In this document: piece after piece, positions 32,561 through 41,990 of the stretch | Numbering within the stretch: position 1 is the stretch's first letter | Layout: each line of letters begins with the position of its first letter | From: Paraburkholderia caribensis | GTDB taxonomy: Bacteria; Pseudomonadota; Gammaproteobacteria; Burkholderiales; Burkholderiaceae | Length of the DNA: 64,000 nt | NCBI RefSeq assembly: GCF_002902945.1 | Contig: NZ_CP026101.1 | Location: 2,542,001-2,606,000, forward strand | Direction: 5' to 3' | The notes under the pieces: generated by a model | Told to the model about the DNA's origin: nothing | The model's input: only the letters and a program-made list of their open reading frames with translations | The model's database searches: none | Made by a program: the position numbers and the translations under genes

Positions 32561-33985
32561 ATGCAAGCTTCTTCGTCGACCAACCGCCATCCATCGGGCG
32601 CGTCCCACCCTGCTGCCTCTCCCGAACCCGAACTCGGGCTGCCGATCCCGCAACGCTACTGGGCGATTCTCGTCGTCGCGCTGGGCATCACGCTCGCCGT
32701 GCTCGACAGCGCGATTGCCAACGTCGCGCTGCCGACCATCGCGCGAAACCTGCGCGCGAGCGCCGCGAGCTCGATCTGGGTGGTCAACGCCTATCAGCTG
32801 TCGGTGACGATCTCGCTGCTGCCGCTGTCGTCGCTGGGCGATCGCATCGGCTACCGGCGCGTCTATATGGGCGGGCTGGCGCTGTTCACGATCGCCTCGC
32901 TCGGCTGCGCGCTCGCCACGTCGCTGCCGACGCTCGCGCTCGCCCGCGTGATCCAGGGCTTCGGCGCGGCGGGCATCATGAGCGTCAACACCGCGCTCGT
33001 GCGGATGATCTATCCGCCCGCGCACCTCGGGCGCGGCGTCGCGATCAACGCGATGGTAGTGGCCATCTCGTCCGCGGTCGGGCCGACGGTGGCATCCGCG
33101 GTACTTGCCGTCGCGGCATGGCCGTGGCTCTTCGCGATCAACGTGCCGATCGGCGTCGCCGCGATCGCCGTGGGCTGGCGTGCGCTGCCGCACAACGAAG
33201 GCCATCCGTCGCCGTACGACTATCCGGGCGCCGTGATGAACGCGTTCGTGTTCGGGCTACTGATCTTCGCCGTCGACGGCTTCGGTCACGGCGAGCGCTA
33301 CGGGTTCGTCGCCGCCGAATTGATCGGCGCGATCGTGATCGGCTACTTCTTCGTGCGGCGGCAACTCACGCAGCCCGCGCCGCTCTTGCCTGTCGACCTG
33401 CTGCGCATTCCCATCTTCGCGTTGTCGGTGGGCACGTCGGTATGCTCGTTCTGCGCGCAAATGCTGGCGTTCGTGTCGCTGCCGTTTCTGCTGCAAAACA
33501 ATCTGGGCCTGTCCCAGGTCGAGACAGGGCTGCTGATGACGCCGTGGCCGCTCGTGATCGTCGGCGCGGCGCCGCTCTCGGGCGTGCTGTCGGACCGTCT
33601 GTCGGCGGGCTGGCTCGGCGGCCTCGGACTCGCGACGCTGGCGCTCGGCCTGTTGCTGCTCGCGACGCTCGGCGCGCACCCCACGGCGTTCGATATCGTG
33701 TGGCGCATGGCGCTGTGCGGCCTCGGCTTCGGCATGTTCCAGTCGCCGAACAACCGGACCATGCTGTCGGCGGCGCCGCGCCATCGCAGCGGCGGCGCGA
33801 GCGGCATGCTCGGCACCGCGCGCCTGACGGGGCAAACGCTCGGCTCGGCGCTGGTCGCCTTGATCTTCGGCATCGCGCCGCAGCACGGCCCGGTGCTCGC
33901 GCTTTACGTGGCGGCGTGCTTCGCGGGCGCGGGCGCGCTCGTCAGCACGATGCGTGTCCGGCACAGCGCGCCGGGGTCCGCGTAA
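32561..33985 (+). CDS. MFS drug exporter, DHA2-like
   Basis: The ATG at 32561 gives 474 residues. After a polar N-terminus the first membrane helix carries the family motif LAVLDSAIANVALPTIARNL. SLGDRIGYRR matches motif A of MFS proteins, and GFGAAGIMSVNTALVRMIY follows as in the EmrB/QacA group. Length and hydrophobic pattern fit about 14 membrane helices. It would export drugs or metabolites by proton antiport. No adjacent membrane fusion protein or regulator is seen, so the substrate cannot be named. Confidence 0.85.
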   Translation: MQASSSTNRHPSGASHPAASPEPELGLPIPQRYWAILVVALGITLAVLDSAIANVALPTIARNLRASAASSIWVVNAYQLSVTISLLPLSSLGDRIGYRRVYMGGLALFTIASLGCALATSLPTLALARVIQGFGAAGIMSVNTALVRMIYPPAHLGRGVAINAMVVAISSAVGPTVASAVLAVAAWPWLFAINVPIGVAAIAVGWRALPHNEGHPSPYDYPGAVMNAFVFGLLIFAVDGFGHGERYGFVAAELIGAIVIGYFFVRRQLTQPAPLLPVDLLRIPIFALSVGTSVCSFCAQMLAFVSLPFLLQNNLGLSQVETGLLMTPWPLVIVGAAPLSGVLSDRLSAGWLGGLGLATLALGLLLLATLGAHPTAFDIVWRMALCGLGFGMFQSPNNRTMLSAAPRHRSGGASGMLGTARLTGQTLGSALVALIFGIAPQHGPVLALYVAACFAGAGALVSTMRVRHSAPGSA

Positions 33986-34117
33986 CGCACCCCTTCCAAC
34001 GCCCCGCTTTCCGCCTATTCTTGTAGACGAAGCCTTCAACCGCCGACGTGCGTCGCGACGTCCGGTGCGGGTTTCGCTCTGGCCTTCGAACCTGGCCTCT
34101 GAACGATAGGGGGCACC

Positions 34118-34705
34118 ATGTCACTCATCGTCGCTGGGCGTTTCACCACTTTCCCCGCCGCCGAAGACGCCGCCCAAACGCTCTTCGACAACGGCTTTCC
34201 CGGTGAAGACGTCACGCTGTTTTTCGTCAATCCGCGCGGCCAGCACGCGCGCCATCCGCTCGACGAACACGCCGCCGCACCCACGATCTCATCCGCGCCG
34301 CCGCCGACGCTCCATCGCCATCACCGCGCGATGAGCATCGGTGCCGTCGCGGGCGCCGTGATCGGCGCCGCCGTGTTCACCGCGTTTTCGGCGTCGATGC
34401 CCGTCGTCGTGATCGCGGCAGGCGTGGGCGCATATCTCGGCCTGGTGGTCGGCAAGATGGTGCATGCGCAGAGCGGTCCGCACGAGCATCACGACGTCGT
34501 GCATCACGAGATGCGCAATTCGGGCGTGCTCGTCGCCGTGCATGTGAGTCCGGAGAACCAGATGGAAGCGGCGCGCATTCTGCGCGAAGCGGGCGGCGCC
34601 GATATCGAGCGCGCCACGGGTCACTGGCAGCGCGGCAGATGGGCGGATTTCGATCCGCGCCAGACGCCCGTGCCGCTCACCGACCTGAACCAGCAGCAGG
34701 CGTGA
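34118..34705 (+). CDS. Glycine-zipper-type membrane protein of stress type
   Basis: The 195-residue protein has an N-terminal segment like general stress protein 17M (MSLIVAGRFTTFPAAEDAAQ, LFDNGFPGEDVTLF). A membrane hairpin of small residues follows (AVAGAVIGAAVFTAF and VVVIAAGVGAYLGLVVGKM) at about residues 75-115. The C-terminal part (VLVAVHVSPENQMEAARILR) repeats the first fold. This DUF1269-like architecture occurs in envelope or stress proteins. Function is unproven. It faces otsA with a shared terminator. Confidence 0.65.
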   Translation: MSLIVAGRFTTFPAAEDAAQTLFDNGFPGEDVTLFFVNPRGQHARHPLDEHAAAPTISSAPPPTLHRHHRAMSIGAVAGAVIGAAVFTAFSASMPVVVIAAGVGAYLGLVVGKMVHAQSGPHEHHDVVHHEMRNSGVLVAVHVSPENQMEAARILREAGGADIERATGHWQRGRWADFDPRQTPVPLTDLNQQQA

Positions 34706-34744
34706 CGCGTTCGACAGCTCGCGCGATGCCTTGCACGAAACGAA

Positions 34745-34770
34745 AACGGCAGCCTGCAAGGGCTGCCGTT
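34745..34770. terminator. Bidirectional hairpin between convergent genes
   Basis: Perfect 10-bp arms AACGGCAGCC and GGCTGCCGTT with loop TGCAAG. It lies between the rightward gene ending at 34705 and otsA on the other strand. There is little T tract. Confidence 0.6.
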
Positions 34771-34823
34771 CGTGAACCTGCGCGTCCCGCGAGGCCGCGC
34801 AATCTGACTCACCTCACGTTGTC

Positions 34824-36245
34824 TCAGACGGTCACGTCCGCGCGCTTGACGGCCTTCTCCGTCACCGACGAAGCGGTCGCGACGTTGCGCAGATCGGCAA
34901 GGAACGTATCGCGCCATACCGACAGATTGTTCTCGCGCAGCGGCGCCATCATGTCCGCGTGACGCGCCTGGCGTTCGGCGAGCGGCATCGACAGCGCGCG
35001 CTCCAATGCCTCGGCCATCTGCGACAGATCGAACGGATTGACGACCAGCGCACCGGGCAACTGCTCGGCCGCACCCGCGAATTGCGAGAGCACCAGCACG
35101 CCGGGATCGGCCGGGTCCTGCGACGCAACGTATTCCTTCGCGACGAGGTTCATCCCGTCGCGCAGCGGCGTCACATAGCCGACCTGCGACTGGCGGAACA
35201 GCGCCATCAGCAGATTGCGCTCGTACTTGCGGTTCAGATACTGGATAGGCGTCCAGTCCAGTTGCGCGAAGCGGCCATTGATACGCCCCGCCTCGCCTTC
35301 CAGCGTCTGCCGGATGCGCTGATAGGTCTGCACGTCGGCGCGCGTCGGCGGCGCGATCTGCACGAGCGACACGCGGCCATGCCAGCCGGGCGCGCTCTGC
35401 AACAGCCGCTCGAACGCCTGGAAGCGCTCGACCAGCCCTTTCGAATAATCGAGCCGGTCCACGCTCATGATCAGCTTGCGGCCGCGCATGCCGTCGCGCA
35501 GGCTGCGCACCGGCTTGCGGTCTGTGAACTGCTCCGCGGCTTTGGCGATCGCGTCGGGATAAATGCCGATCGGGTACGCCGCTACTTTCAGGAAACGGCC
35601 GTACGCGTGAATCATGTTCTCGTCGCTCGACGTGCCGTGATGGCCGCGCTCGATATAGTCGACGAACGATTGCCGGTCCGCGTCCGTTTGGAAGCCGACC
35701 ACGTCATAGCTGCACATGCACTTCACGAGTTCTTCGTGCGGCGGCACGGTGCGCATCACTTCCGGCACGGGAAACGGAATATGCAGGAAGAAGCCGATCG
35801 GATTCTTCACGCCGAGATCGCGCAGGCAACGTGCGAACGGCAACAGGTGATAGTCGTGAACCCAGATGATGTCGTCGGGCTTGAGCAGTTCCTTCAACTG
35901 CTTCGCGAGCGTCACGTTCACCCGCAGATAGCCGGCATATTCCTGCCGGTCGTAGCGCGACAGATCATTGCGGTAGTGGAAGGTCGGCCAAAGCGTCGCA
36001 TTCGAAAAACCGCGGTAGTACTGGTCGTAGTCGCGCTTGGTCAGCCCCACGGTAGCGTAGGTCACATTGCCCTGTTTCTCGATGACGGGCGGCGACGATT
36101 CGGCGACGGTCTCGCCGCTCCAGCCGAACCACACGCCTCCCGTTTCCTTCAGGGCGTCCAGCACTCCGATTGCGAGACCGCCCGCTGCGGGGCGTCCTTC
36201 CTGAGTCGGCGCGACGCGGTTTGAAACGACGATCAATCTGCTCAT
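34824..36245 (-). CDS. otsA: Trehalose-6-phosphate synthase
   Basis: The 473-residue glycosyltransferase joins glucose from UDP-glucose to glucose-6-phosphate to make trehalose-6-phosphate, for osmotic and stress protection. It starts MSRLIVVSNRV and shows the GT20 motifs: GGLAIGVLDALKETGG (the donor loop), DIIWVHDYHLLPFAR, GFFLHIPFPVPEV, SVDRLDYSKG and LRDGMNLVAKEYVASQDP near the end. No otsB lies next to it in the window, so the phosphatase must be elsewhere. A trailing segment after LSQFAGAAEQL is normal. Confidence 0.95.
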   Translation of the reverse strand: MSRLIVVSNRVAPTQEGRPAAGGLAIGVLDALKETGGVWFGWSGETVAESSPPVIEKQGNVTYATVGLTKRDYDQYYRGFSNATLWPTFHYRNDLSRYDRQEYAGYLRVNVTLAKQLKELLKPDDIIWVHDYHLLPFARCLRDLGVKNPIGFFLHIPFPVPEVMRTVPPHEELVKCMCSYDVVGFQTDADRQSFVDYIERGHHGTSSDENMIHAYGRFLKVAAYPIGIYPDAIAKAAEQFTDRKPVRSLRDGMRGRKLIMSVDRLDYSKGLVERFQAFERLLQSAPGWHGRVSLVQIAPPTRADVQTYQRIRQTLEGEAGRINGRFAQLDWTPIQYLNRKYERNLLMALFRQSQVGYVTPLRDGMNLVAKEYVASQDPADPGVLVLSQFAGAAEQLPGALVVNPFDLSQMAEALERALSMPLAERQARHADMMAPLRENNLSVWRDTFLADLRNVATASSVTEKAVKRADVTV

Positions 36246-36446
36246 TGCGGCTCCACCTCATTCAGTTGACTGTACATGCGGTGATACTCCACCTTACGGC
36301 ACGCAAGTCCCATGCCGTCGCACCCGAAAAGACGGAATAAAAATGTATGTAAATGTGACAGACGAGCAAAAAGAAACTGCGCGCGGGCACACGCGCAGTA
36401 GATTTTTCGCTCGACGATTCGGCCGGAACCGGCCGGAAAACGGACT

Positions 36447-36659
36447 TCAGGCGTCCTGCTCGGAACCCAGGTCGCGCTGATATTCCAGCCCTTCCTGACG
36501 CGTGCCGCCCTGGTTGTGATCCCCGTCTGGCGGCGCTCCGGGCGCCGCGCGGTTCTGCTGCGCCGGGTCCGGTCCAACGGGTGGATTGCCCGTGCCGCCG
36601 GCGGGGCGCTGGTCGCGCTTCGAATGGCGCGCGGAGCGCCGCAATGCGGGATGTCTCAT
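36447..36659 (-). CDS. Small disordered hypothetical protein
   Basis: The 70-residue protein starts at ATG 36659 with GGAGGC upstream. It is very polar and Pro/Gly/Gln/Asp-rich (RPAGGTGNPPVGPDPAQQNR) and ends QEGLEYQRDLGSEQDA. It looks intrinsically disordered and has no domain. It precedes otsA in the same orientation at a distance of 200 bp. Confidence 0.45.
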   Translation of the reverse strand: MRHPALRRSARHSKRDQRPAGGTGNPPVGPDPAQQNRAAPGAPPDGDHNQGGTRQEGLEYQRDLGSEQDA

Positions 36660-36828
36660 GATGGACGCCTCCAGGGGAAGGCCAGTGCCCGGGCGGGGTT
36701 TGCCCGGGCCGCATCACACTAGTCTAGGCCGATGAACGTAAATTGCCGGTAAAAAGTTCGGCGGTTTTGTAACGCGTACAGGGCGCGGGCCCGTCGATTG
36801 CAAAAGGCGCCATGTCGAAATGAAAAGG

Positions 36829-37050
36829 TCAGAATTCGGGCAGCAGCGTCATGCGCGCGCCCGTATGCGGGGTTTGGGATGGCTGCGACGGCGGGTCGCC
36901 GATAGCGGGGGTATCGGGGTCGGTGGGTTCGCGCGTCGGATCGGGCACCGTATCGGGCTGATTGGGCTCGGGCGGCGTGCCCGGCGTAGTGGGTTCGGGA
37001 CGGTGCGCGTGGATGTCGTGGACAGCGTGGACGGCGTCATGGTCCGGCAT
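36829..37050 (-). CDS. Small proline-rich hypothetical protein
   Basis: The ATG at 37050 with GGGAG before it gives 73 residues. They are dominated by Pro, Asp and Thr (PEPTTPGTPPEPNQPDTVPD) after a His-rich start (MPDHDAVHAVHDIHAHRPEP). It has no recognised domain and is probably disordered. Confidence 0.45.
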   Translation of the reverse strand: MPDHDAVHAVHDIHAHRPEPTTPGTPPEPNQPDTVPDPTREPTDPDTPAIGDPPSQPSQTPHTGARMTLLPEF

Positions 37051-37187
37051 GGTTGGGCTCCCTGTTTTCGTTCGATATCGCCAGCGCTTCGCGCGCAAGC
37101 GACTGTTGAACCAAACCAGCAAGGCATGTGCCCTCGTGCCGCTGTCCGCTGTCCCCGCAGCAGCGGCCGACATCCCGTTACCTCATG

Positions 37188-38594
37188 TCACGCGTCCGCC
37201 TTGCCGAGCGCCTGCGGCTCGTCGCTGATGTCGTCGCCGTCGGCACGTCCGGCATCGTTGCCGTATTCGACGAGCCGGTTATATAGCGTTTTCAGGCTGA
37301 TGCCGAGAATCTCGGCGGCACGCGTCTTCACGCCGCCGCACTGTTCGAGCGTCGCCAGAATCAGCTGACGGTCGGCCTCGGCGAGCGACGTACCGAACGG
37401 AATCGTGATCGCCGTGCCCGCGGTCGGCTTCGACAGCGAAATCTGCAGCGGCACGGTGGCCGTGCTGTCCGAATCCGTGCCCGACATGATGTGCGCGCGC
37501 TGCACGTAGTTCTTCAGTTCGCGCACGTTGCCCGGCCACGGGTAAGACAGCAGCATCTCCTTGACGGCGGGCGGGAAGTGCTTCCTGGTGGCGTGCTGCT
37601 CGTTGAGATCGTCGAGGAACGCCTGCGCGAGCAGTTCGACATCCTTGCCGCGCTCGCGCAGCGGCGGCAGGCTGATCGGGAACACGTTCAAACGGTGATA
37701 CAGATCGAGGCGCAGCTTGCCTTCGAGCACGGCCTGCTCCGGATCGCGGTTCGTCGCGGCGATCAGGCGGACGTCGGTTTCGATTTCCTTCGTCGTACCG
37801 ACACGCATGAACATGCCCGTCTCGAGTACGCGCAGCAGTTTCACCTGCAATTCGATCGGCATTTCGGTGATTTCGTCGAGGAACAGCGTGCCGCCGTTCG
37901 CCCGTTCGAAATAGCCCTTGTGCTGACGGTCGGCACCCGTGAACGCGCCGCGCTCATGGCCGAACATCTCAGATTCGATCAGATTCGGCGAGATTGCGCC
38001 GCAATTGACCGCGAGAAACGCGTGCTTACGGCGCAGGCTCAACTGATGCAGCGTCTGCGCGGCGACTTCTTTGCCCGTGCCCGATTCGCCGACCAGCATC
38101 ACGGAAGCGGCCGTGGGCGCGACCCGGCTGATCTGGTCGTACACCTGCTGCATGATGGGGGAGTTGCCGAGCATCAGGCCGAAGCGGCCCATGCGGCGCA
38201 ACTCGCCGCGCAGCGTGCCGATTTCGGCCTTCAGGTCGCCCGCGCGCGGCAGGCGGCTCAAGATGGCCTTCACGCGCTGCATGTTGATCGGTTTCACGAG
38301 GTAATCGGCGGCGCCCATCTTGAGCGCGCTCACCGCCGACTCTACCGTCGCATGCCCCGTGATCACGACGAACTCGACGCCAGAGCGCGGATCGAGATCC
38401 TCGAACAGATCGACGCCCGAGCCATCGGGCAGCTTCAGATCGGTGAACACGACGTCAGGCGTTTGCCGCACCAGCTGGATGCGGGCCTCGCGCAGATCGC
38501 CCGCTGTGGCCGTCGTCAGCCCGTCTTCAGCGATGATGGCCGCCAGCGCCTCGCGGGTACTCGGATCGTCATCGACAATCAATACATGTGGCAT
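37188..38594 (-). CDS. Sigma54-dependent response regulator, NtrC family
   Basis: The 468-residue protein has a receiver domain (residues 1-120) with phosphoacceptor Asp52 in FTDLKLPDGSG, an AAA+ domain with Walker A GESGTGKE near residue 171 and the sigma54 contact loop GAFTGA, and a Fis-type HTH (GGVKTRAAEILGISLKTLYN). When phosphorylated it should open sigma54 promoters. No kinase gene is adjacent. The neighbouring DUF883 and small membrane genes hint at an envelope-stress role, by analogy with other sigma54 systems; this is inference. Confidence 0.9.
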   Translation of the reverse strand: MPHVLIVDDDPSTREALAAIIAEDGLTTATAGDLREARIQLVRQTPDVVFTDLKLPDGSGVDLFEDLDPRSGVEFVVITGHATVESAVSALKMGAADYLVKPINMQRVKAILSRLPRAGDLKAEIGTLRGELRRMGRFGLMLGNSPIMQQVYDQISRVAPTAASVMLVGESGTGKEVAAQTLHQLSLRRKHAFLAVNCGAISPNLIESEMFGHERGAFTGADRQHKGYFERANGGTLFLDEITEMPIELQVKLLRVLETGMFMRVGTTKEIETDVRLIAATNRDPEQAVLEGKLRLDLYHRLNVFPISLPPLRERGKDVELLAQAFLDDLNEQHATRKHFPPAVKEMLLSYPWPGNVRELKNYVQRAHIMSGTDSDSTATVPLQISLSKPTAGTAITIPFGTSLAEADRQLILATLEQCGGVKTRAAEILGISLKTLYNRLVEYGNDAGRADGDDISDEPQALGKADA

Positions 38595-38909
38595 CGCGTA
38601 TGGAAAGCTCGTAAGTGCTGGTCATGAATACGCGCAGCCTGCGCTTCGCCGGAATTGGCGAACGACAAAAGCGCCCGCGCGCTGCGATCTTCAAGCATAC
38701 GCTCGCATCGCAACGACGAACGCCTCAGCCGGGAAAACTTTCCGAATTAACGCGGCCGCGCAACAATTACTGTAAATTTTGCTATTAAAAGCACTTATTG
38801 TTGTGATTTTTGGTCATTATAAAGCCTCAGATGGAAAAAGCATCAACCCGCATACGCGGCAGGCACGGTCGTGTTAAATCGCCTTTCCGCCGTGCGGGTC
38901 GGTGCCCGT
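38595..38909. other. Intergenic region upstream of the NtrC-type gene
   Basis: About 315 bp without a gene. It contains an AT-rich tract (38760-38820) in otherwise GC-rich DNA, likely carrying a promoter. I do not see a convincing sigma54 -24/-12 element. Confidence 0.4.
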
Positions 38910-39161
38910 CTAGCTGCGCGGAAACGGCCAGGCGTCGCCGTGATCCGCACCGTTGCCATTGCGCAGATGCGTCGCCGGCGCGACCTGCGCGCCGGGCGCG
39001 GGTTGCGCCGGCTCGGTCACCGTGCCGCCCTCGCCTTCCCAGCGCGTCAGATCACGTGCGAGCGGCGGCTGCGCGGCGCGCTGCTTTTGCACCCAGCGCC
39101 ATGCCAGGACGCTGCCCACGGCGAACAGGGCGCCGAATATGCCGATTCTGGGTCGTGCCAT
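38910..39161 (-). CDS. Small membrane-anchored protein
   Basis: The ATG at 39161 with AAGGAG upstream gives 83 residues. MARPRIGIFGALFAVGSVLA opens with one membrane helix, followed by a short basic segment (WRWVQKQRAA) and a disordered Pro-rich end. It lies just after the DUF883 gene and may be made with it. No function is known. Confidence 0.6.
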   Translation of the reverse strand: MARPRIGIFGALFAVGSVLAWRWVQKQRAAQPPLARDLTRWEGEGGTVTEPAQPAPGAQVAPATHLRNGNGADHGDAWPFPRS

Positions 39162-39230
39162 GTTGAACTCCTTGTTGTCGTGAATGGAGACGACGGCCGC
39201 CACGCCGCCGCCATGCCGGAATGGCGCCGC

Positions 39231-39548
39231 TCAGCGCGCGGCAAGCACGCCGAGCACGAAGCCGACGCCGGCAGCGATGCCCAGCGCCTGCCACGGATTC
39301 TGGCGCACGTATCGCTCGGTCTGGACGGTGGCGCTGCGATAGCGCCGCTGGGCCGAGGTCTGCGCGTCGGCAAGCGCGTTCTGCACGGAATCGACATGCG
39401 TGCGCAGCCGCTCACGCAGCGCGTCCAGGCCTTCGCCCGGCACGGCTGCCGCAAGCCGCAGCATTTCTTCCGAATCAGTCAACAGCACGTTGAGATCCTG
39501 GACAAGTTTCTGTCGCCCCAACGCGAGCTGTTCAGTGGTTTCCGTCAT
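39231..39548 (-). CDS. DUF883 (ElaB/YqjD) inner-membrane protein
   Basis: The 105-residue protein has the classic layout: a long amphipathic helix (QLALGRQKLVQDLNVLLTDS, GLDALRERLRTHVDSV) and a C-terminal membrane anchor (QALGIAAGVGFVLGVLAAR). Family members tether to the inner membrane and in E. coli associate with ribosomes in stationary phase. It is the first gene of a small unit with the 38910-39161 gene, divergent from the second sigma54 activator. Confidence 0.8.
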   Translation of the reverse strand: MTETTEQLALGRQKLVQDLNVLLTDSEEMLRLAAAVPGEGLDALRERLRTHVDSVQNALADAQTSAQRRYRSATVQTERYVRQNPWQALGIAAGVGFVLGVLAAR

Positions 39549-39977
39549 TGCAATCTCCTGTTCCGGCGCGGGGACCGGATTTGTCTCATCTGTCGATGAA
39601 CCGCTCCGGCGTCATGCGCCATGTCCCGAGCGTCGCAACGGCCGTTCCCGGCATCCTCGTGCGACGCACGGCTTCCCATCGAGTTCCGCAAAACAGGGCG
39701 TCCTCCGGACAGGACGCAGGCAGATACGATGCGGGCAAAGTTCCCGACGCGCTTTGCTGCCGAGCAAATCTTTCCGCATCACGTCACGATCGTACGTTAA
39801 CGTTTGCGAACTGCCAGCGAACGGCAGACCAGCATGCGCCTTGCCGGAAATGGCGCCTGAGTGGTTAAATTGCCTTTTGTGAGATAGTGGACCACTCTTA
39901 CAAGGCCATCCACGCTCTCGATACTGGCCTGCGCCATTCACGACACCCACCCGAAATTGCACAGGACACCCTTGCCT
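39549..39977. other. Divergent intergenic region
   Basis: About 430 bp between the DUF883 gene and the second sigma54 activator. I see no gene. It must hold two divergent promoters. No clear sigma54 element or operator can be picked out by eye. Confidence 0.4.
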
Positions 39978-41033
39978 ATGTCGTCAACCGATCTGGACTC
40001 GCCCGCCACCGAAGCCGATGGCGGCGGTGCGTCTCCGGCGAAGCAACGCGCGGCGGAAAACGTCCCGGGACTGAAGTCGTACGGCACGCTGTACGGCTCA
40101 TCGCCCGTCATGCTGGATCTCTACGAACAGATCGACCGCGTGGCCGCGACCGATGCGACCGCGCTCATCATTGGCGAATCGGGTACGGGCAAGGAGTTGA
40201 TCGCCCGCACGATTCACGACCATAGCGCGCGCAAAAGCGGCGCGTTCGTCGCCGTCAACTGCGGCGCGATACCCGACGAACTGATCGAAGCAGAACTGTT
40301 CGGCCATGAAAAAGGCAGCTTCACGGGCGCGGTCCAGGGCCGCATCGGCTACTTCGAGCACGCGAACGGCGGCACGCTGTTTCTCGACGAAGTCACCGAA
40401 ATGGCGCCCGTGCGGCAGGTGAAGCTGCTGCGCGCGCTGGAGACGGGCACGTTCTATCGCGTCGGCGGCACCGAGCTGATTCGCGGCGACGTGCGCGTGA
40501 TCGCCGCGACCAATCGCGACCCCGCCGTGGCGGTGAAGGAAAACGGCCTGCGCGAAGACCTGATGTACCGGCTCGCGGTGTTCCCGCTGCGCGCGCCGCC
40601 GCTGCGCGAGCGCGAAGGCGACCGCGAACTGCTGGCGGTGCATTTCCTCGATGAGCTCAACCGCCAGGAAGGCACGAACAAGGTGTTCAGCAAGCGTTCG
40701 ATGGAAACGCTGCGCACCTGGTCGTGGCCCGGCAACGTGCGCGAACTGAAGAACGCCGTGTATCGCGCGTTCATTCTGGCCGAGAAGGCGGTGGAACTGC
40801 CGCATCCGCATCTGATGTCGCGCGTGAAGAAACCCGTGACGGTCGGCGATTCGATGAGCGTGTGGATCGGCACCCCGCTCGCCGATGCGCAGAAGCAGAT
40901 CATTCTCGGCACGCTCAAGTATTGCGGCGGCGACAAGCGGCGCGCGGCAAAAGCGCTCGGCGTGAGTCTCAAGACGCTGTACAACCGGCTCAGCGCCTAC
41001 GGCGACGAAGAGTCGAATCACGACGACAACTGA
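39978..41033 (+). CDS. Sigma54 activator without receiver domain
   Basis: The ATG at 39978 gives 351 residues: a short N-terminal leader (about 40 residues), an AAA+ domain with GESGTGKELIA and NCGAIPDELIEAELFGHE, then a Fis-type HTH (CGGDKRRAAKALGVSLKTLY). The sigma54 loop reads GSFTGA rather than GAFTGA. It lacks the receiver domain, so it must be controlled by a partner protein or by its expression level. It resembles the neighbouring NtrC-type protein through most of the AAA+ and HTH parts, suggesting an old duplication. Confidence 0.85.
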   Translation: MSSTDLDSPATEADGGGASPAKQRAAENVPGLKSYGTLYGSSPVMLDLYEQIDRVAATDATALIIGESGTGKELIARTIHDHSARKSGAFVAVNCGAIPDELIEAELFGHEKGSFTGAVQGRIGYFEHANGGTLFLDEVTEMAPVRQVKLLRALETGTFYRVGGTELIRGDVRVIAATNRDPAVAVKENGLREDLMYRLAVFPLRAPPLREREGDRELLAVHFLDELNRQEGTNKVFSKRSMETLRTWSWPGNVRELKNAVYRAFILAEKAVELPHPHLMSRVKKPVTVGDSMSVWIGTPLADAQKQIILGTLKYCGGDKRRAAKALGVSLKTLYNRLSAYGDEESNHDDN

Positions 41034-41402
41034 CTGACAGCGACGCGCGCAGCTTGGCGCGCGCGCATCGTTCTTGCGGTTCTGGCGTTCGTGCGGCTTC
41101 CGAACGCCCTTCTTCGCGGCATCTTCTCCACTCGCATCCGCGGCTCCCGATCAGGCCGCGTCTCTTGTCGCATTTCTCCTCGCGCCAGCCGCGCTCCATG
41201 CCTTGCTCAGGCATGCCAACTGCTGACCAGGCCAAACAGAAAGACCTCGGCCACGCAGCATCTTTTGCAATTGCTTGCATTTTCCCTATGCCAATTACAA
41301 AACGCATCCTGCACAATGCCGCAGCGAAAAAATCAGATGTATCTGCCTTCGCGCTGGCGCGCTCCACGCGCCGAAGGCACGAGCAGGAGCGATGACGAAG
41401 AA
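41034..41402. other. Intergenic region upstream of the lipoprotein genes
   Basis: About 370 bp with no supported gene. An inverted repeat CATGCCT-TGCTC-AGGCATG lies at 41197-41215, and a less GC-rich patch near 41265-41320 may hold the promoter. Confidence 0.4.
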
Positions 41403-41990
41403 ATGCAAAAAGCAATGCACCGTGACAAACACGCCACGCCGCCCAGCGCCATGCGGCGATCCGTCTTCCCGAGCGCCACGCTGATTGCAGCTCTGGCCGT
41501 CGCCGTCACCACGACATTGAGCGGATGCTCATCGCTCTATTCGGAAGGTGCCACGGCGGGCGCCGGTATCGCGGGCGCGGCTATCGCCGCGAAAGTGACG
41601 GACAACGCCGCCGTCGCCACGGGTATCGGCCTTGGCGCCGTTGCCGCGGCGCGCGCAGGCGTGCAGTACTCCGAACGCGTGATCCATCGCAACACCCAGG
41701 ACAGCATCGCCGTGGTGGCCGGCCCGCTCGCGGTCGGTGCCGTCGCGCCGTGGAGCATCACGCATTCGGTGCCGCTCGAAGAAGACGAGCATGGCCGCGT
41801 GACGGTCAGCCGCACGATCAGCGCGGGCGAACTGGACTGCAAGGAAATCGTCTTCTCCGTCGACAAGGCTGCGACCAAAAACGTGCCCGCGTCGAGCGCG
41901 TTCTATGTCGCGTCGATCTGCCGCGACGGCACGGCGTGGAAGTGGGCGTCGGCCGAGCCCGCGACGGAACGTTGGGGCTCGCTGCAATGA
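41403..41990 (+). CDS. Lipoprotein, paralogue 1
   Basis: The ATG at 41403 gives 195 residues; ATGs at 41415 and 41451 are alternatives. A lipoprotein signal ends at the lipobox LSGC (ATLIAALAVAVTTTLSGCSS). A glycine-zipper-like segment follows (GAGIAGAAIAAKV), then a soluble domain with SITHSVPLEEDEHG, DCKEIVFSV and the end WKWASAEPATERWGSLQ. The next gene is a paralogue with the same end motif. The protein should sit in the outer or inner membrane facing the periplasm. Function unknown. Confidence 0.75.
   Translation: MQKAMHRDKHATPPSAMRRSVFPSATLIAALAVAVTTTLSGCSSLYSEGATAGAGIAGAAIAAKVTDNAAVATGIGLGAVAAARAGVQYSERVIHRNTQDSIAVVAGPLAVGAVAPWSITHSVPLEEDEHGRVTVSRTISAGELDCKEIVFSVDKAATKNVPASSAFYVASICRDGTAWKWASAEPATERWGSLQ

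Noticed and set aside
38060..38080. Possible copy of the dispersed palindrome in host DNA (GACTTCTTTGCC)
   Set aside because: Only one half matches and the symmetry is absent, so it is not counted.
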